Numbered from the stretch's first letter, positions 21,940 through 31,209 are shown. The stretch: DNA of 64,000 nt from JAZGGS01 sp963764825 (GCA_963764825.1 CAVXUA010000016.1:1-64000), one strand, 5' to 3'. Translations and numbers: made by a program. Notes: generated by a model not told the origin, from the sequence alone.

Positions 21940-24110
21940 ATGGATATCGAAAATCCCAAACATCAGAAAATTGTTAGAGGATCTTCTCTCGATATGCAGA
22001 AAAAATCTTCCTTCTGTAAATGAAGATCTGGTAACAAAAGCATTCGGTTTTGCGCTTGGAGGCACACAAACATGATCTGCGTGCTTCAGGCGAACCCTAC
22101 TTTACTCATCCTTACGAAGTGGCTATGATCATAGCAAGTGAGTTTCCGCTTGATGACATAACTGTTGTTAGTACTTTACTGCATGATGTTGTTGAAGACA
22201 CCGATTTTAATATTGATCTGCTGGCAAAAGAATTTGGAAAAGAAGTTGCGGAAATTGTGGATGGGGTAACAAAAATTGGCGGGATATTTAGAGGGCATGA
22301 TATTACCAAGGCAGAAAACTACCGAAAGATGCTCCTCTCAATGGTTGAAGATGTTCGGGTTATTCTTGTAAAGATTGCAGACCGGCTTCATAATATGAGA
22401 ACGCTTGAATTTGTTAGTCCTGATAAGCAGCGAAGAATTGCCCAGGAAACTTTGGAAATTTATGCTCCCTTTGCTCACAGGTTTGGTTTGGGTAGAGTAA
22501 AGTGGGAGTTTGAAGATCTTTCTTTTAAATACTTAAATAAAGAAGCTTATGAAGACCTTGTTATAAAAGTTAAAGGGCGCAGAAAAGAACGAGAAGCATA
22601 TATTAAAAAGTTTTCTGAACCAATAGTAAAAAGTTTGGATGAATATAATCTTAAATTGATTTAGGTGGAAGACCAAAACATCTTTACAGTATTTATAGAA
22701 AAATGATACGCCGCAATAAACCATTTGAAGAAATTTATGATCTATTTGCAATAAGAATAATATTAGATACAGATAACACGAACGATTGCTACACAACACT
22801 CGGTATTGTAAACCAGGTTTACTTACCTGTGCCCGATAGATTTAAAGATTATATCTCTATTCCTAAAACAAATAACTATCAATCAATTCATACTACTGTA
22901 GTGGGACCCGAAGGACGATTAGTTGAAGTGCAAATACGAACGAAGAAAATGCATGAGATAGCTGAACGAGGAGTTGCCGCACATTGGCGGTATAAAGAAA
23001 ATAAAACAGCAACGGATACAGACCTTGAAAACTGGGTTAACTGGATACGGGATATTTTTGATAATTCTAGCCGAGAAGATGTAAGGAAGGAACTTCTGGA
23101 AAATTTTAAACTTAATCTTTACCAGGATGAAATTTATGTCTTCACACCAAAAGGAGAGTTGCGAAGACTTCCGCTAAATTCAACTCCGGTTGATTTTGCT
23201 TTTGACATCCATAGCAAGGTTGGTTACCATTGTATTGGAGCAAAGATAAATGGCAGAATTGTACCGCTTGATACTATTCTGCGCAGCGGGGACCAGATAG
23301 AGATAATAACTTCTAAAAACCAGCACCCAAACAAAAACTGGATAAAATTTGCAAAGACCCATAAAGCACGAGCAGCTGTAAGAAAATGGATGAACAAGGA
23401 AGAGGAAAAGATTATTAGTACAGGCAAGGAGATATGGGAGAAGAAATTAAAAAAATTAAAACTCTCTTTCGATTCCAATGAAATATCTAAACTTGCCGGC
23501 AGTCTAAAATTTGATAATAATGCAAGGTTTTTTGCTGCTATTGCGCACGGGGCAATATCCCTGGATGACATTCTATTACCAAAAAAAGAAGTGATTGAAG
23601 GGGAGCAAGATGAAATTAGAATTTGAAAAATTCGCAAACATTGCAAGAAAAGATGTTGGGGGCATTTTGGTTGATGGTAAAAAATCAGGCATAATGTACT
23701 CTTATGCAAAATGTTGCAACCCAATCCCTGGTGATCCGGTTATCGGTTATATTACAATTGGTGAAGGCATAAAAATTCACAGGAAAACCTGTGTAAATCT
23801 TGTTAATATTTCTAAAGATGACTCGAGTAAACTGGTTACGGTTGGATGGCCAAGTTCAGAAGATTCCGTATTTGTTGCAGGATTAACAATTAGAGGAGAT
23901 GACAACCCTGGAATTCTCAACGATCTTGCTCATGCGATTGTATCTTATAAAAACACAAATATTAAATCGATTAATATTAACACCAACGAATCTACATTTG
24001 ATGGAAGTGTTACGGTTTACATTAAAAACCTTGAGCATCTCAACGGAATTATAGACAGATTAAAAAAATTAAATGGTATTTATACTGTAGAAAGATTTGA
24101 AAGCAGTTGA
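21940..24110 (+). CDS. relA: Bifunctional (p)ppGpp synthetase/hydrolase, RelA/SpoT type (frameshifted)
   Basis: About 723 codons, the normal length for a long RSH enzyme. Domains in order: HD hydrolase with THPYEVA and LLHDVVEDT (intact, so hydrolysis is likely), synthetase with YDLFAIRI, NNYQSIHTTV and EVQIRT, a TGS domain (VFTPKGELRRLP ... GDQIEIITS), a zinc-finger-like region (YAKCCNPIPGD) and a C-terminal ACT domain (DDNPGILNDLAHAI). Four one-base errors break it: extra A near 21975, extra G near 22057, a missing T near 22655 and an extra G near 23602. Correcting each gives a seamless family sequence. It makes and degrades the stringent-response alarmone. Its stop overlaps the ruvX start (TGATG). 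Confidence 0.93.
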
Positions 24111-24553
24111 TGAATTCCTCTGGTGCAGGCACAGAAATTAGATATATGGGAATCGATTATGGTTCTAAGAGAATTGGGATAGCTCTCTGTGATCCACTTT
24201 TAACTTTTGCATATTCTTACAAAACTCTAATAAATGATAAAAATTTCTTAAAAGAACTTAAAGTTATTATTGAAGATAAGAATGTAATAATAATTGTTCT
24301 TGGTTTGCCTTCCGAATCCTACCATGCTTCCAAAATACTTGCCGAAGAAGTTAGAAAGCTTAAAAAAGAAATGGAGACTAAGTTCTCGTTGAAAGTAATA
24401 TTATGGGATGAAGAATTTACCTCCACCCTTGCAGAGCAGCAAGTGTTTGATTCGGTAAAAAGTAAAAAGAAACGAAAAGATAAAGGTTTGATTGACCGAA
24501 ATTCTGCTGCAATAATTTTACAGGAATATTTAAATAACAAGCAGAACGGATAA
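24110..24553 (+). CDS. ruvX: Holliday junction resolvase-like protein RuvX/YqgF
   Basis: An intact protein of ~147 residues. The RNase H-like fold is recognised by GIDYGSKRIGIALCDP near the start, IIVLGLPSE, and the distal WDEEFTSTLAEQQ and KGLIDRNSAAIILQEYL segments with conserved acidic residues. The family resolves recombination intermediates and processes 16S rRNA. The ATG at 24110 overlaps the stop of relA; a TTG at 24107 is an alternative. Confidence 0.93.
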   Translation: MNSSGAGTEIRYMGIDYGSKRIGIALCDPLLTFAYSYKTLINDKNFLKELKVIIEDKNVIIIVLGLPSESYHASKILAEEVRKLKKEMETKFSLKVILWDEEFTSTLAEQQVFDSVKSKKKRKDKGLIDRNSAAIILQEYLNNKQNG

Positions 24554-24624
24554 TTTCTTTAAGAGATTCGATTAACTGATTATAGTAACTCTAATAAATA
24601 AATAAAATTAAGGTGTGCTGAAGA

Positions 24625-24653
24625 TTGACATTCATCTATCAAAAATTTATTTT
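24625..24653 (+). promoter_or_regulatory. Candidate sigma70-type promoter for the microcompartment genes
   Basis: TTGACA (24625-24630) is separated by exactly 17 bases from TATTTT (24648-24653), 34 bases before the first shell gene. It lies in the 133-base gap after ruvX, so the shell genes may have their own promoter. No experiment supports it. Confidence 0.45.
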
Positions 24654-24686
24654 TAACATAATAATTCTAACAAATGGGAGCATTCT

Positions 24687-24965
24687 ATGACACTTGATGC
24701 ACTGGGTATGGTAGAAACCAAAGGATTGGTAGGTTCAATTGAAGCTGCAGACGCAATGGTTAAAGCAGCCAAAGTTGAATTATTAGGAAAAGAAACAATT
24801 GGCGGCGGCTATGTAACAGTAATGGTTCGTGGAGATGTCGGAGCAGTTAAAGCTGCCACCGATGCAGGCGCAGCAGCAGCCCAGCGAGTAGGTGAATTAG
24901 TATCAGTTCATGTTATTCCTCGTCCTCACGTTGAGGTCGAATCTATACTGCCAAAACGAAAGTAA
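24687..24965 (+). CDS. Bacterial microcompartment shell protein, hexamer type (PduA/EutM-like)
   Basis: An intact 92-residue single BMC domain protein. LGMVETKGLVGSIEAADAMV, VTVMVRGDVGAVKAATDAG and VHVIPRPH match the canonical BMC-H fold in order and spacing. The pore loop reads ETIGGG, close to the small-residue pores of PduA/EutM types. A GGGAG ribosome binding site is at 24676-24680. Such proteins form the flat hexameric facets of a protein organelle. No pentameric vertex protein, signature enzyme or regulator is nearby; only a second shell gene follows, 3 bases downstream. Confidence 0.95.
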   Translation: MTLDALGMVETKGLVGSIEAADAMVKAAKVELLGKETIGGGYVTVMVRGDVGAVKAATDAGAAAAQRVGELVSVHVIPRPHVEVESILPKRK

Positions 24966-24968
24966 ACA

Positions 24969-25655
24969 ATGCCTGGTAAAGCATTAGGCATGGTGGAAAC
25001 TAAGGGATTGATAGCTTCAATTGAAGCTGCTGATGCAATGGTTAAAGCAGCCAAAGTAACTTTAATTGGTAAGGAGAGAGCCCAGGCGGGTTTAATTACC
25101 ATTATGGTTATTGGTGAAACAGCAGCTGTTAAAGCTGCAGTTGATGCCGGAGCTGTGGCTGCGCAAAGAGTTGGTGAGTTGGTTTCAACGCACGTAATTC
25201 CCAGACCTGATGACCAGCTAAGTTCTATAATTCCCGTTGGAGATTCTGAAAAAGTTGGAAGCAGGGAAAAGCCTAAACCTGAAAGAAAAACTGTACCTGT
25301 TAAAAAAGAAAAACCAAGTAGAGAAATAAAATCAACAGAACCAACTAAAAAAACTTTACCGGAAATTGAAATTGAAGAAGAGATTGAAATAAAGGAAACC
25401 AGTTCCACTATTGATCGGCTTCGGAAAGAAGCACTGGGAAAAGATGATATAAAAGAAAAGAAAAAAGCAAAAGAAAAAAGCAAAAAAACTAAGAGTGATG
25501 TAGAGTCAACTTTACCAATGGAAGAACTGGAAGTTCTTAATGTGCATCAATTACGGCGGCTTGCGCGGAGCACGGAAGGATTTCCAATACAGGGAAGAGA
25601 AATTTCGCGTGCTAACAGGGGACTACTTCTCGACTACTTTAAATCCTTTCAGTAG
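24969..25655 (+). CDS. Microcompartment shell protein with charged linker and Rho-N/SAP-like C-terminal module
   Basis: An intact gene of 228 residues. Residues ~4-90 are a second BMC-H domain (ALGMVETKGLIASIEAADAM ... VHVIPRP-type end), with a different pore loop, ERAQAG. Residues ~95-180 are a low-complexity Lys/Glu-rich linker, probably disordered. Residues ~183-228 (EELEVLNVHQLRRLARS, then ISRANRGLLLDYFKSF) form a predicted helix-loop-helix with the spacing of Rho N-terminal/SAP-like modules. PduK-type shell proteins also have C-terminal extensions, but theirs carry an iron-sulfur site, which is absent here. It is co-transcribed with the preceding shell gene. The tail might bind cargo or nucleic acid; this is inference. 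Confidence 0.88.
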   Translation: MPGKALGMVETKGLIASIEAADAMVKAAKVTLIGKERAQAGLITIMVIGETAAVKAAVDAGAVAAQRVGELVSTHVIPRPDDQLSSIIPVGDSEKVGSREKPKPERKTVPVKKEKPSREIKSTEPTKKTLPEIEIEEEIEIKETSSTIDRLRKEALGKDDIKEKKKAKEKSKKTKSDVESTLPMEELEVLNVHQLRRLARSTEGFPIQGREISRANRGLLLDYFKSFQ

Positions 25656-25729
25656 CATATTTTAGTTTAATAAAATTAAAATCCTTTCGTACGGGTTAAT
25701 TAAATATTTAAATATCTTATATTTAGAAT

Positions 25730-26641
25730 GTGAGAAAGAAATTATACATTTTCATTGCCGCAACTATTTTTGCAATAATTTTCTGGGGATCAATTTCTCT
25801 TTCAGATAGTTATTATGCTACTATTGATGTTGCGTTAAAGCTTGTTGATTTTCCTAATGGGTACACTACAGGATCTAACTTGCCAGATAATGTTTCTATA
25901 AAGCTAAAAGGTGAAGGTTGGAAGCTTGTAACTCTTAATATTGGAGCAGAATCAGAATATCGCGTTTCTGTTGAATCGGATAGCGGATTAAAGTATGCGA
26001 ATTTGTATAACAGCCTTGCTGATAACAGGTGGATTCTTTCGGAAACTGAAGTGATAGATATTAAACCTGATACAATTGCATTTATTGTAGAGAGAATTAT
26101 CTCTAAGAAGGTTCCGGTTTTAGTTGATCTAAATATAGAGTTTAAACCCGGTTACGGGATGGCAAGTGATATTTCAGTAACTCCGGATTCGGTAATTGTT
26201 TCGGGCCCGATGAGTATTATGAAAGAACTTACGGAAATTTCCACGGTCAGAAAATCCTTGTCTTCGATTGATAATAAGAAAGTTGTAAATATAAATTTGC
26301 CTAAAACCACCGGGATAACTTACAACAATAATTTAATTGAAGTAGTACTTGATGTGCAGAGAATAGTTGATAAGCAGTTTGATAACATTCCAGTTGATGT
26401 ATTAGATGTTCCACAGGATATAAGCGTAGTATTATTACCCAACACCATTGGATGCAGTGTTAGAGGAGGTGTAAACGTTTTAGGTAATTTAAATGAAGAT
26501 CAATTTAAAGCATACCTTTTTTATTCAGATATCGTTAGTGATACTATTGGCAGTGTTATTCCACACATGGAACTACCTGAAAATACTTCCCTCATGTTTA
26601 TCAAGCCTGAAAGAGTTAGGTATATTATTAAAACATTCTGA
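25730..26641 (+). CDS. YbbR-domain membrane-anchored protein
   Basis: 303 residues from a GTG at 25730. One N-terminal membrane segment (LYIFIAATIFAIIFWGSI) is followed by repeated YbbR-like beta domains (PDNVSIKLKGEGWKL, KVPVLVDLNIEFKPGYGM, VTPDSVIVSGPMSIM, NIPVDVLDVPQDI). In Gram-positives YbbR (CdaR) proteins regulate the diadenylate cyclase CdaA. No cyclase gene is next to it here, so that link is not shown. It is followed by tmk after a 90-base gap. Confidence 0.8.
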   Translation: MRKKLYIFIAATIFAIIFWGSISLSDSYYATIDVALKLVDFPNGYTTGSNLPDNVSIKLKGEGWKLVTLNIGAESEYRVSVESDSGLKYANLYNSLADNRWILSETEVIDIKPDTIAFIVERIISKKVPVLVDLNIEFKPGYGMASDISVTPDSVIVSGPMSIMKELTEISTVRKSLSSIDNKKVVNINLPKTTGITYNNNLIEVVLDVQRIVDKQFDNIPVDVLDVPQDISVVLLPNTIGCSVRGGVNVLGNLNEDQFKAYLFYSDIVSDTIGSVIPHMELPENTSLMFIKPERVRYIIKTF

Positions 26642-26731
26642 TACTTTTTGACTTTATTATAAGTAAACTTTATCTACATTGTTAATTAATTATAGATAGA
26701 ACTTTTTTATTCATTTTAAAGATAAAATACT

Positions 26732-27349
26732 ATGTTCATCTCATTTGAAGGAATAGATTTTTGCGGTAAATCTACACAAATAGATTTACTGAAAGATTAT
26801 TTAGTAGAACAGGGGAAAAAGGTAGAAATAATAAGAGAACCCGGCGGTACTACTTTGTCTGAAAAGATCCGCACAATTCTTCTTGATAATAAAAATGATA
26901 AAATGCTAAGGGAAACAGAATTTTTCCTCTTTTCTGCCAGCCGCGCACAACTTGTACGGGAAAAAATTAGACCTTACCTGGAGAAAGGTTTTTATGTAAT
27001 TTCAGATCGCTTTCATGATTCATCGACTGCATACCAAGGTTATGGAAGGGGAATTCCGGGTAGTGTTATTTCCGGCGTACATGAATTAGCAATCGGAGAT
27101 ACCATTCCGGATATAACTTTTTTTATAGATATTCCGGTTGGTATTGCGAATGAAAGAAAAAAGAAAAAATCCAAAGGGAAACTTGATAGAATTGAGTTAG
27201 CTGATATGGAATTTTATACACGTGTACGAAATGGTTACTTGGAAACTGCTAAGAACGAAAGCAGGTTTAAAGTTATTGATGGTACTCAATCAATACAAAA
27301 TATTCATAACCATATTATTTCTGAGTTCGAATTAATTGATAAGAGGTAG
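26732..27349 (+). CDS. tmk: Thymidylate kinase
   Basis: 205 residues, normal for the family, phosphorylating dTMP to dTDP. The P-loop reads FEGIDFCGKST, where FC replaces the common GA/GS pair. REPGGT, the DRFHDSSTAYQG nucleotide-binding motif and the lid region (KKKKSKGKLDRIE) are all present. An intact gene, 5 bases before the S41 peptidase. Confidence 0.94.
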   Translation: MFISFEGIDFCGKSTQIDLLKDYLVEQGKKVEIIREPGGTTLSEKIRTILLDNKNDKMLRETEFFLFSASRAQLVREKIRPYLEKGFYVISDRFHDSSTAYQGYGRGIPGSVISGVHELAIGDTIPDITFFIDIPVGIANERKKKKSKGKLDRIELADMEFYTRVRNGYLETAKNESRFKVIDGTQSIQNIHNHIISEFELIDKR

Positions 27350-27354
27350 ATTTT

Positions 27355-29001
27355 ATGAAATTTAAAAAATTGCGTTTTGTTGCTGTTCCAATATTAATGT
27401 TGTTACTATTCTCCGGGTTTTATGCGGGGATGGGAGATATCTATTTAGAAATTTCAAAAAACATTGAATTATTCAGTCGTGTATTCAAAGAAATTTCTTA
27501 CAATTATGTTGATGAAGTAGATCCGGAACAGTTTATGCGCGCCGGGATAAGAGGAATGTTGTCTTCACTAGACCCTTACACAATTTTTATTGATGAAAAG
27601 AAAAAAGAAGATATTGATTTGATTACTAATGGTAAATACGGCGGAATTGGAATATCAATTGGGGTTAGGGGAAAACAGGTAACTGTAGTAGAAGTTATGG
27701 ATGGATATTCTGCACAAAGGCAGGGAATTAAAATTGGTGATATTATAATTGAAGCTGCTGGTGTTGCGATAAATTCAGATAATGTTGATGATATATCATC
27801 GCTTGTTAAAGGAGATCCTGGTACAACTGTAGAGCTTAGAATTATTAGAAACGAATACAGCGATACACTCGATTTTAATATAGTTAGAGAAGAAGTGATA
27901 GTTAAAAATTTAACTTACGCTGGTTTTTATCCAGCCGATGGAAATACAGTTTACCTTAAATTATCAAACTTTAGCCGTGCAGCAAGTGATGAAATTAAAA
28001 TTGCTTTGCGCCAACTTAAATCTGAAAAAAATATCGAATCGATCATTTTAGATTTAAGAGGAAACCCTGGTGGATTGCTAGATATTGCTGTTGATATTTG
28101 TGACAAGTTTCTTCAGAAAGATCAGTTAATTGTTACCACACGCGGAAGGGATGCTTCAAGCGAACGAAAATACTATTCTGTTCAGGAACCAATGATAGGT
28201 GATGCGAAAGTAGTTATCCTAATAAATGGTGGCAGTGCTTCTGCATCCGAAATTGTTGCTGGCGCAATCCAGGATCATGACAGGGGATTGATTTTAGGTA
28301 ATAAATCGTTTGGCAAGGGCTTAGTGCAGACAATCACACCTTTAAGTTTTAATACTTCGCTTAAAATTACCACTGCAAAATATTATACACCAAGCGGAAG
28401 GTGCATTCAGAAAATTGATTATTCTGAAGATAGTGATGTAATTAAAAATAATAGTATAAAATCTGATTATAAATATTATACTGATAGTGAAAGAGAAGTA
28501 TTTTCGAAAGGTGGGATAACACCCGATAGTACTATTGAATTTTCTATAAATGGAAATATTACAAAGGAATTGCTAGCGCAGGGTTTCTTCTTCAAATTTG
28601 CCAATCACTACTCATACAATAACCCAGATCAGGATTTTAACAAAATAAGTGATGATGAGTTATTGACTCAATTTAAAGCTTATATTGAAAGTGAAACTTT
28701 TAAATATCACTCAAAAGCTGAAAAAGAAATTGACATTTTAATTAAAGATATTATGGATAAAGAGAGTTCTCTTTCTAATGAACTTAAATCAATTAAGGAT
28801 GAACTACATGAACTCGATAAAAGCGAGTATGAAATTTACAAAGATGAAATCAGGATGACGGTTATGACTGAACTTGCATCCAGGTATCTTGGATTGGAAG
28901 GAAGAATAAAAGAACGGCTTACATCAGATACGCAGGTGCAAACTGCACTCAGCATTTTAGAGAATGAAGAAGTTTACAACAATCTTCTTAATACTCATTG
29001 A
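27355..29001 (+). CDS. ctpA: C-terminal processing peptidase, S41 family
   Basis: 548 residues. An N-terminal hydrophobic segment (FVAVPILMLLLFSGFYAG) suggests export or membrane anchoring. A PDZ domain lies at ~95-170 (GGIGISIGVRGKQVTVVEV ... GIKIGDIII). The catalytic serine is in GGSASASEIVAGA (about residue 300) and the lysine in GNKSFGKGLVQT (about residue 320), giving an intact Ser-Lys dyad. The C-terminal ~130 residues are charged and helical. Such proteases trim or degrade periplasmic proteins recognised by their C-terminus. It overlaps the next gene by 4 bases. Confidence 0.92.
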   Translation: MKFKKLRFVAVPILMLLLFSGFYAGMGDIYLEISKNIELFSRVFKEISYNYVDEVDPEQFMRAGIRGMLSSLDPYTIFIDEKKKEDIDLITNGKYGGIGISIGVRGKQVTVVEVMDGYSAQRQGIKIGDIIIEAAGVAINSDNVDDISSLVKGDPGTTVELRIIRNEYSDTLDFNIVREEVIVKNLTYAGFYPADGNTVYLKLSNFSRAASDEIKIALRQLKSEKNIESIILDLRGNPGGLLDIAVDICDKFLQKDQLIVTTRGRDASSERKYYSVQEPMIGDAKVVILINGGSASASEIVAGAIQDHDRGLILGNKSFGKGLVQTITPLSFNTSLKITTAKYYTPSGRCIQKIDYSEDSDVIKNNSIKSDYKYYTDSEREVFSKGGITPDSTIEFSINGNITKELLAQGFFFKFANHYSYNNPDQDFNKISDDELLTQFKAYIESETFKYHSKAEKEIDILIKDIMDKESSLSNELKSIKDELHELDKSEYEIYKDEIRMTVMTELASRYLGLEGRIKERLTSDTQVQTALSILENEEVYNNLLNTH

Positions 29002-29810
29002 CAGAAATTCTTTTAATTGCGATTATTCTAATTCTTGGTTTTGGTACCGGGGTTCTTATAGGAATGCTTGGTATAGGAGGAGGATTGATTTTTGTACCTG
29101 TTCTCTATTTCATTTTACCACTCTTTGATATTCCGCCATCACAACTTGTTTTTGTGACTGTTGGCACTTCTCTGTTTGCAGGTGCAATAGCTTCCACGAG
29201 CTCCGGTCTGTTGCATTATTTTAAAAAAAATGTTATTCTGCGTGAAGCAAAAATTCTTGCAGCCGGAAGTGTTTTGTCTGCATTTATACTTCCATTTTTT
29301 ATAACCAAAGTTAATTCAACCCTTTTGGAGATTATAGTAGTTAGCTTTCTACTACTTTTATCATCAAAAATGTTTTTTGAAAAAAATGATGAAAACACTA
29401 AAAAAAGAAGTGGTACTATTGATGATAAAATTTTAATTGTGATAGGACTTTGTGCTGGTGCGTTATCTGCATTTACAGGATTTGGTGGAGGCATACTTTA
29501 TGTTCCTGTTTTGTTTTATATCTTTTCTGAAGATATTAAAAAAGCAATTGGCACATCGGCAGTGGTTACTGCATTAACCATGATAAGCTCTTCTGCATCA
29601 TTCCTTTTACAGACTAACAAAATCGTTTCAACCCATCTTCAATTTGGATATGTTTTGCTACCAGTTGGACTCGCTTTAGGAGCAGGTGCAGTAATCGGAA
29701 CGTTCCCTGGTGTCAGATTGGCACTCCTTTCTCCTCAAAGAAATATTAAGAAAATTTTCTCAGTAATGTTGCTAATTGCAGCAGTTAGAATTATTTTTAA
29801 TTTATGGTAA
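28998..29810 (+). CDS. TauE/SafE-type membrane permease
   Basis: 270 residues from a TTG at 28998 that overlaps the previous stop. Two inverted halves each have a glycine-rich signature: GMLGIGGGLIFVPVLYF and AFTGFGGGILYVPVLFY. About eight membrane segments can be read. This family exports sulfite, sulfoacetate or other organosulfur anions. The true substrate is not indicated by neighbours. The next ATG would delete the first membrane segment, so TTG is preferred. Confidence 0.87.
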   Translation: MTEILLIAIILILGFGTGVLIGMLGIGGGLIFVPVLYFILPLFDIPPSQLVFVTVGTSLFAGAIASTSSGLLHYFKKNVILREAKILAAGSVLSAFILPFFITKVNSTLLEIIVVSFLLLLSSKMFFEKNDENTKKRSGTIDDKILIVIGLCAGALSAFTGFGGGILYVPVLFYIFSEDIKKAIGTSAVVTALTMISSSASFLLQTNKIVSTHLQFGYVLLPVGLALGAGAVIGTFPGVRLALLSPQRNIKKIFSVMLLIAAVRIIFNLW

Positions 29811-30088
29811 AAAGTAAGAATTCTCTCTTTACTAATCCTCTATACAAGAAATGTCCGTCCTGTTCCAACCAGAGTTCTCTCAGGAATTCACGTCCTAGAA
29901 ATACCAAAGAAATAATAATTAAAAAACTTACCTGGTTTCAGCCATTCCGTTGTAAAAGCTGTGGCTGGAGGGGCTTTAGATCAACCCTGGTGATTAAGAA
30001 AGGCACAATAAAAAATGCATTTATTTATTTGTTTTTAATGATAGTTGCATCTTTTATCGTATACCAGGTTATCAAAAGGATTTCATAA
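29804..30088 (+). CDS. Small zinc-ribbon membrane protein
   Basis: 94 residues. A CPSC ... CKSCGW pair (about residues 18 and 51) can bind one zinc ion, and a single membrane helix (NAFIYLFLMIVASFIVYQVI) lies at the C-terminus, preceded by positive charges. The ATG lies 7 bases before the permease stop, so the two are coupled. No family was recognised; a role as an accessory of the permease is only possible. Confidence 0.65.
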   Translation: MVKSKNSLFTNPLYKKCPSCSNQSSLRNSRPRNTKEIIIKKLTWFQPFRCKSCGWRGFRSTLVIKKGTIKNAFIYLFLMIVASFIVYQVIKRIS

Positions 30089-30428
30089 CCTGTCCATTCA
30101 ATAATTTTAGTTAAATTAGTCCACTAACTATTGATGAAAGCGAGGGAATAATTAACATAGCAAACAAATATTTTTCTATTAAAATTATTTATCTGATTTG
30201 TTTTAATTGCATTATTTTTTAACTTTCGCACTTCAAAAAGTGATATGTCAAGTGGTAAATATTAAGCCAAATTATTGTGTGTTAACCCGTTAAAATTTAC
30301 TGCGCATCACAAAATTCTAAGCATTAACCATTTTATTATACTATAAATTTGTTACCGATTCTGTCATCGTTAAAAAATGCCGTAACAGGCTACCTAGTTG
30401 AAATCATACCTAATCTGAAAGGATTAGT
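30089..30428. other. 340-base gene-free region before the respiratory operon
   Basis: AT-rich, with no reading frame of note. No terminator was recognised behind the zinc-ribbon gene. A TAAATTTG at 30344-30351 matches the Bacteroidota -7 consensus TAnnTTTG. A GAAAGGAT ribosome binding site is just before the actA start. Confidence 0.6.
30344..30351 (+). promoter_or_regulatory. Candidate Bacteroidota-type -7 element for the respiratory operon
   Basis: TAAATTTG matches TAnnTTTG. No good -33 TTG is at the expected distance, so the support is modest. It lies 78 bases before the first gene of the operon. Confidence 0.35.
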
Positions 30429-30999
30429 ATGAAAAAATCGTTCCTGGATTATATTCTTAGAAACAGGCTCCCTGTTACAGTTTTTGTTGTACTCTGTTCG
30501 TTTGCTCTTACATTTTTTGCTTCAAGAGCAGAAAGGGATGGAGTTGGTTATACCCCGAATCAACCGATTGCTTACTCACATAAACTTCACGCTGGTGATA
30601 TGAAAATAGATTGCCAGTATTGCCATGTTGCTGTTGAAAAATCCCGTCATGCTCATGGTACCTGCAGTGGCAACTTGTATGAACTGCCATACCGTTGCAA
30701 GAAAAGATACACCCGAAATAAAAAAATTGGCACAATACTATAAGAATGGAACTCCATTGCAATGGAAGAGGATTCATAAAGTGCCTGATTATGCTTACTT
30801 CAGTCATAGTGTTCATGTTAATAAAGGTATTGATTGTGTTTCTTGCCACGGTGAAATTGAACAGTTGGAAAAGGTTGGGCAGATGAGTTCATTTACTATG
30901 GGAAGTTGTCTTAATTGCCACCGCGATGCACACGAGCGGCTTACATATCTTGAAAATGTAAAGAAAGGACCTGAAAATTGTTCTGCCTGCCACAGGTAA
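30429..30999 (+). CDS. actA: Alternative complex III subunit ActA, pentaheme cytochrome c (one frameshift)
   Basis: 190 codons with an N-terminal membrane segment (LPVTVFVVLCSFALTFFA) and five CxxCH heme sites: CQYCH, CMNCH, CVSCH, CLNCH and CSACH. This is the heme count of ActA. In alternative complex III it passes electrons from the quinol-oxidising core to downstream cytochromes. An extra G near 30658 breaks the frame; removing it gives KSRHAHVPAVATCMNCH. It is the first gene of the operon. Confidence 0.92.
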
Positions 31000-31026
31000 G
31001 TAGGATATTTAATGGATAGAATTTTT

Positions 31027-31209
31027 ATGAATATTAAAAGGAAAAAATTCTTTAGAACACTTGGAACGGGACTATTCGGTTTTGTTGCGGTTAAGTTGAT
31101 ACCATTTAGCGGATTATTTAGCAAATCATCTGCTAAAATTAGAACTGTAAAAGTAAAGATTAATCCTGATGCTGTAAGTAGAGATAATAATGGAAACAAG
31201 AATGGCTGA
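31027..31209 (+). CDS. Small Tat-like exported protein between actA and actB
   Basis: 60 residues from an ATG at 31027 (or 65 from 31012). KRKKFFRTLGTGLFGFVAVKLIPF resembles a twin-arginine signal or anchor, but with K-R-K instead of two consecutive arginines. About 25 hydrophilic residues follow. Its stop overlaps the actB start. No family was recognised. Its place inside the operon and the tight overlap argue that it is translated and works with alternative complex III. Confidence 0.6.
   Translation: MNIKRKKFFRTLGTGLFGFVAVKLIPFSGLFSKSSAKIRTVKVKINPDAVSRDNNGNKNG

Noticed and set aside
23224..23724. 166-residue open frame on the minus strand inside relA/spoT
   Set aside because: Antisense to a conserved enzyme, no protein family, no ribosome binding site.
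17516..24110. Programmed ribosomal frameshifting in der and relA/spoT
   Set aside because: No slippery heptamer with a downstream pseudoknot was seen at the break points, and similar breaks occur at unrelated sites in many other genes.
24926..25483. 185-residue open frame on the minus strand over the second shell gene
   Set aside because: It is antisense to a clear BMC gene, Ser/Phe-rich because the sense strand is Lys/Glu-rich, and has no recognisable start context or family.
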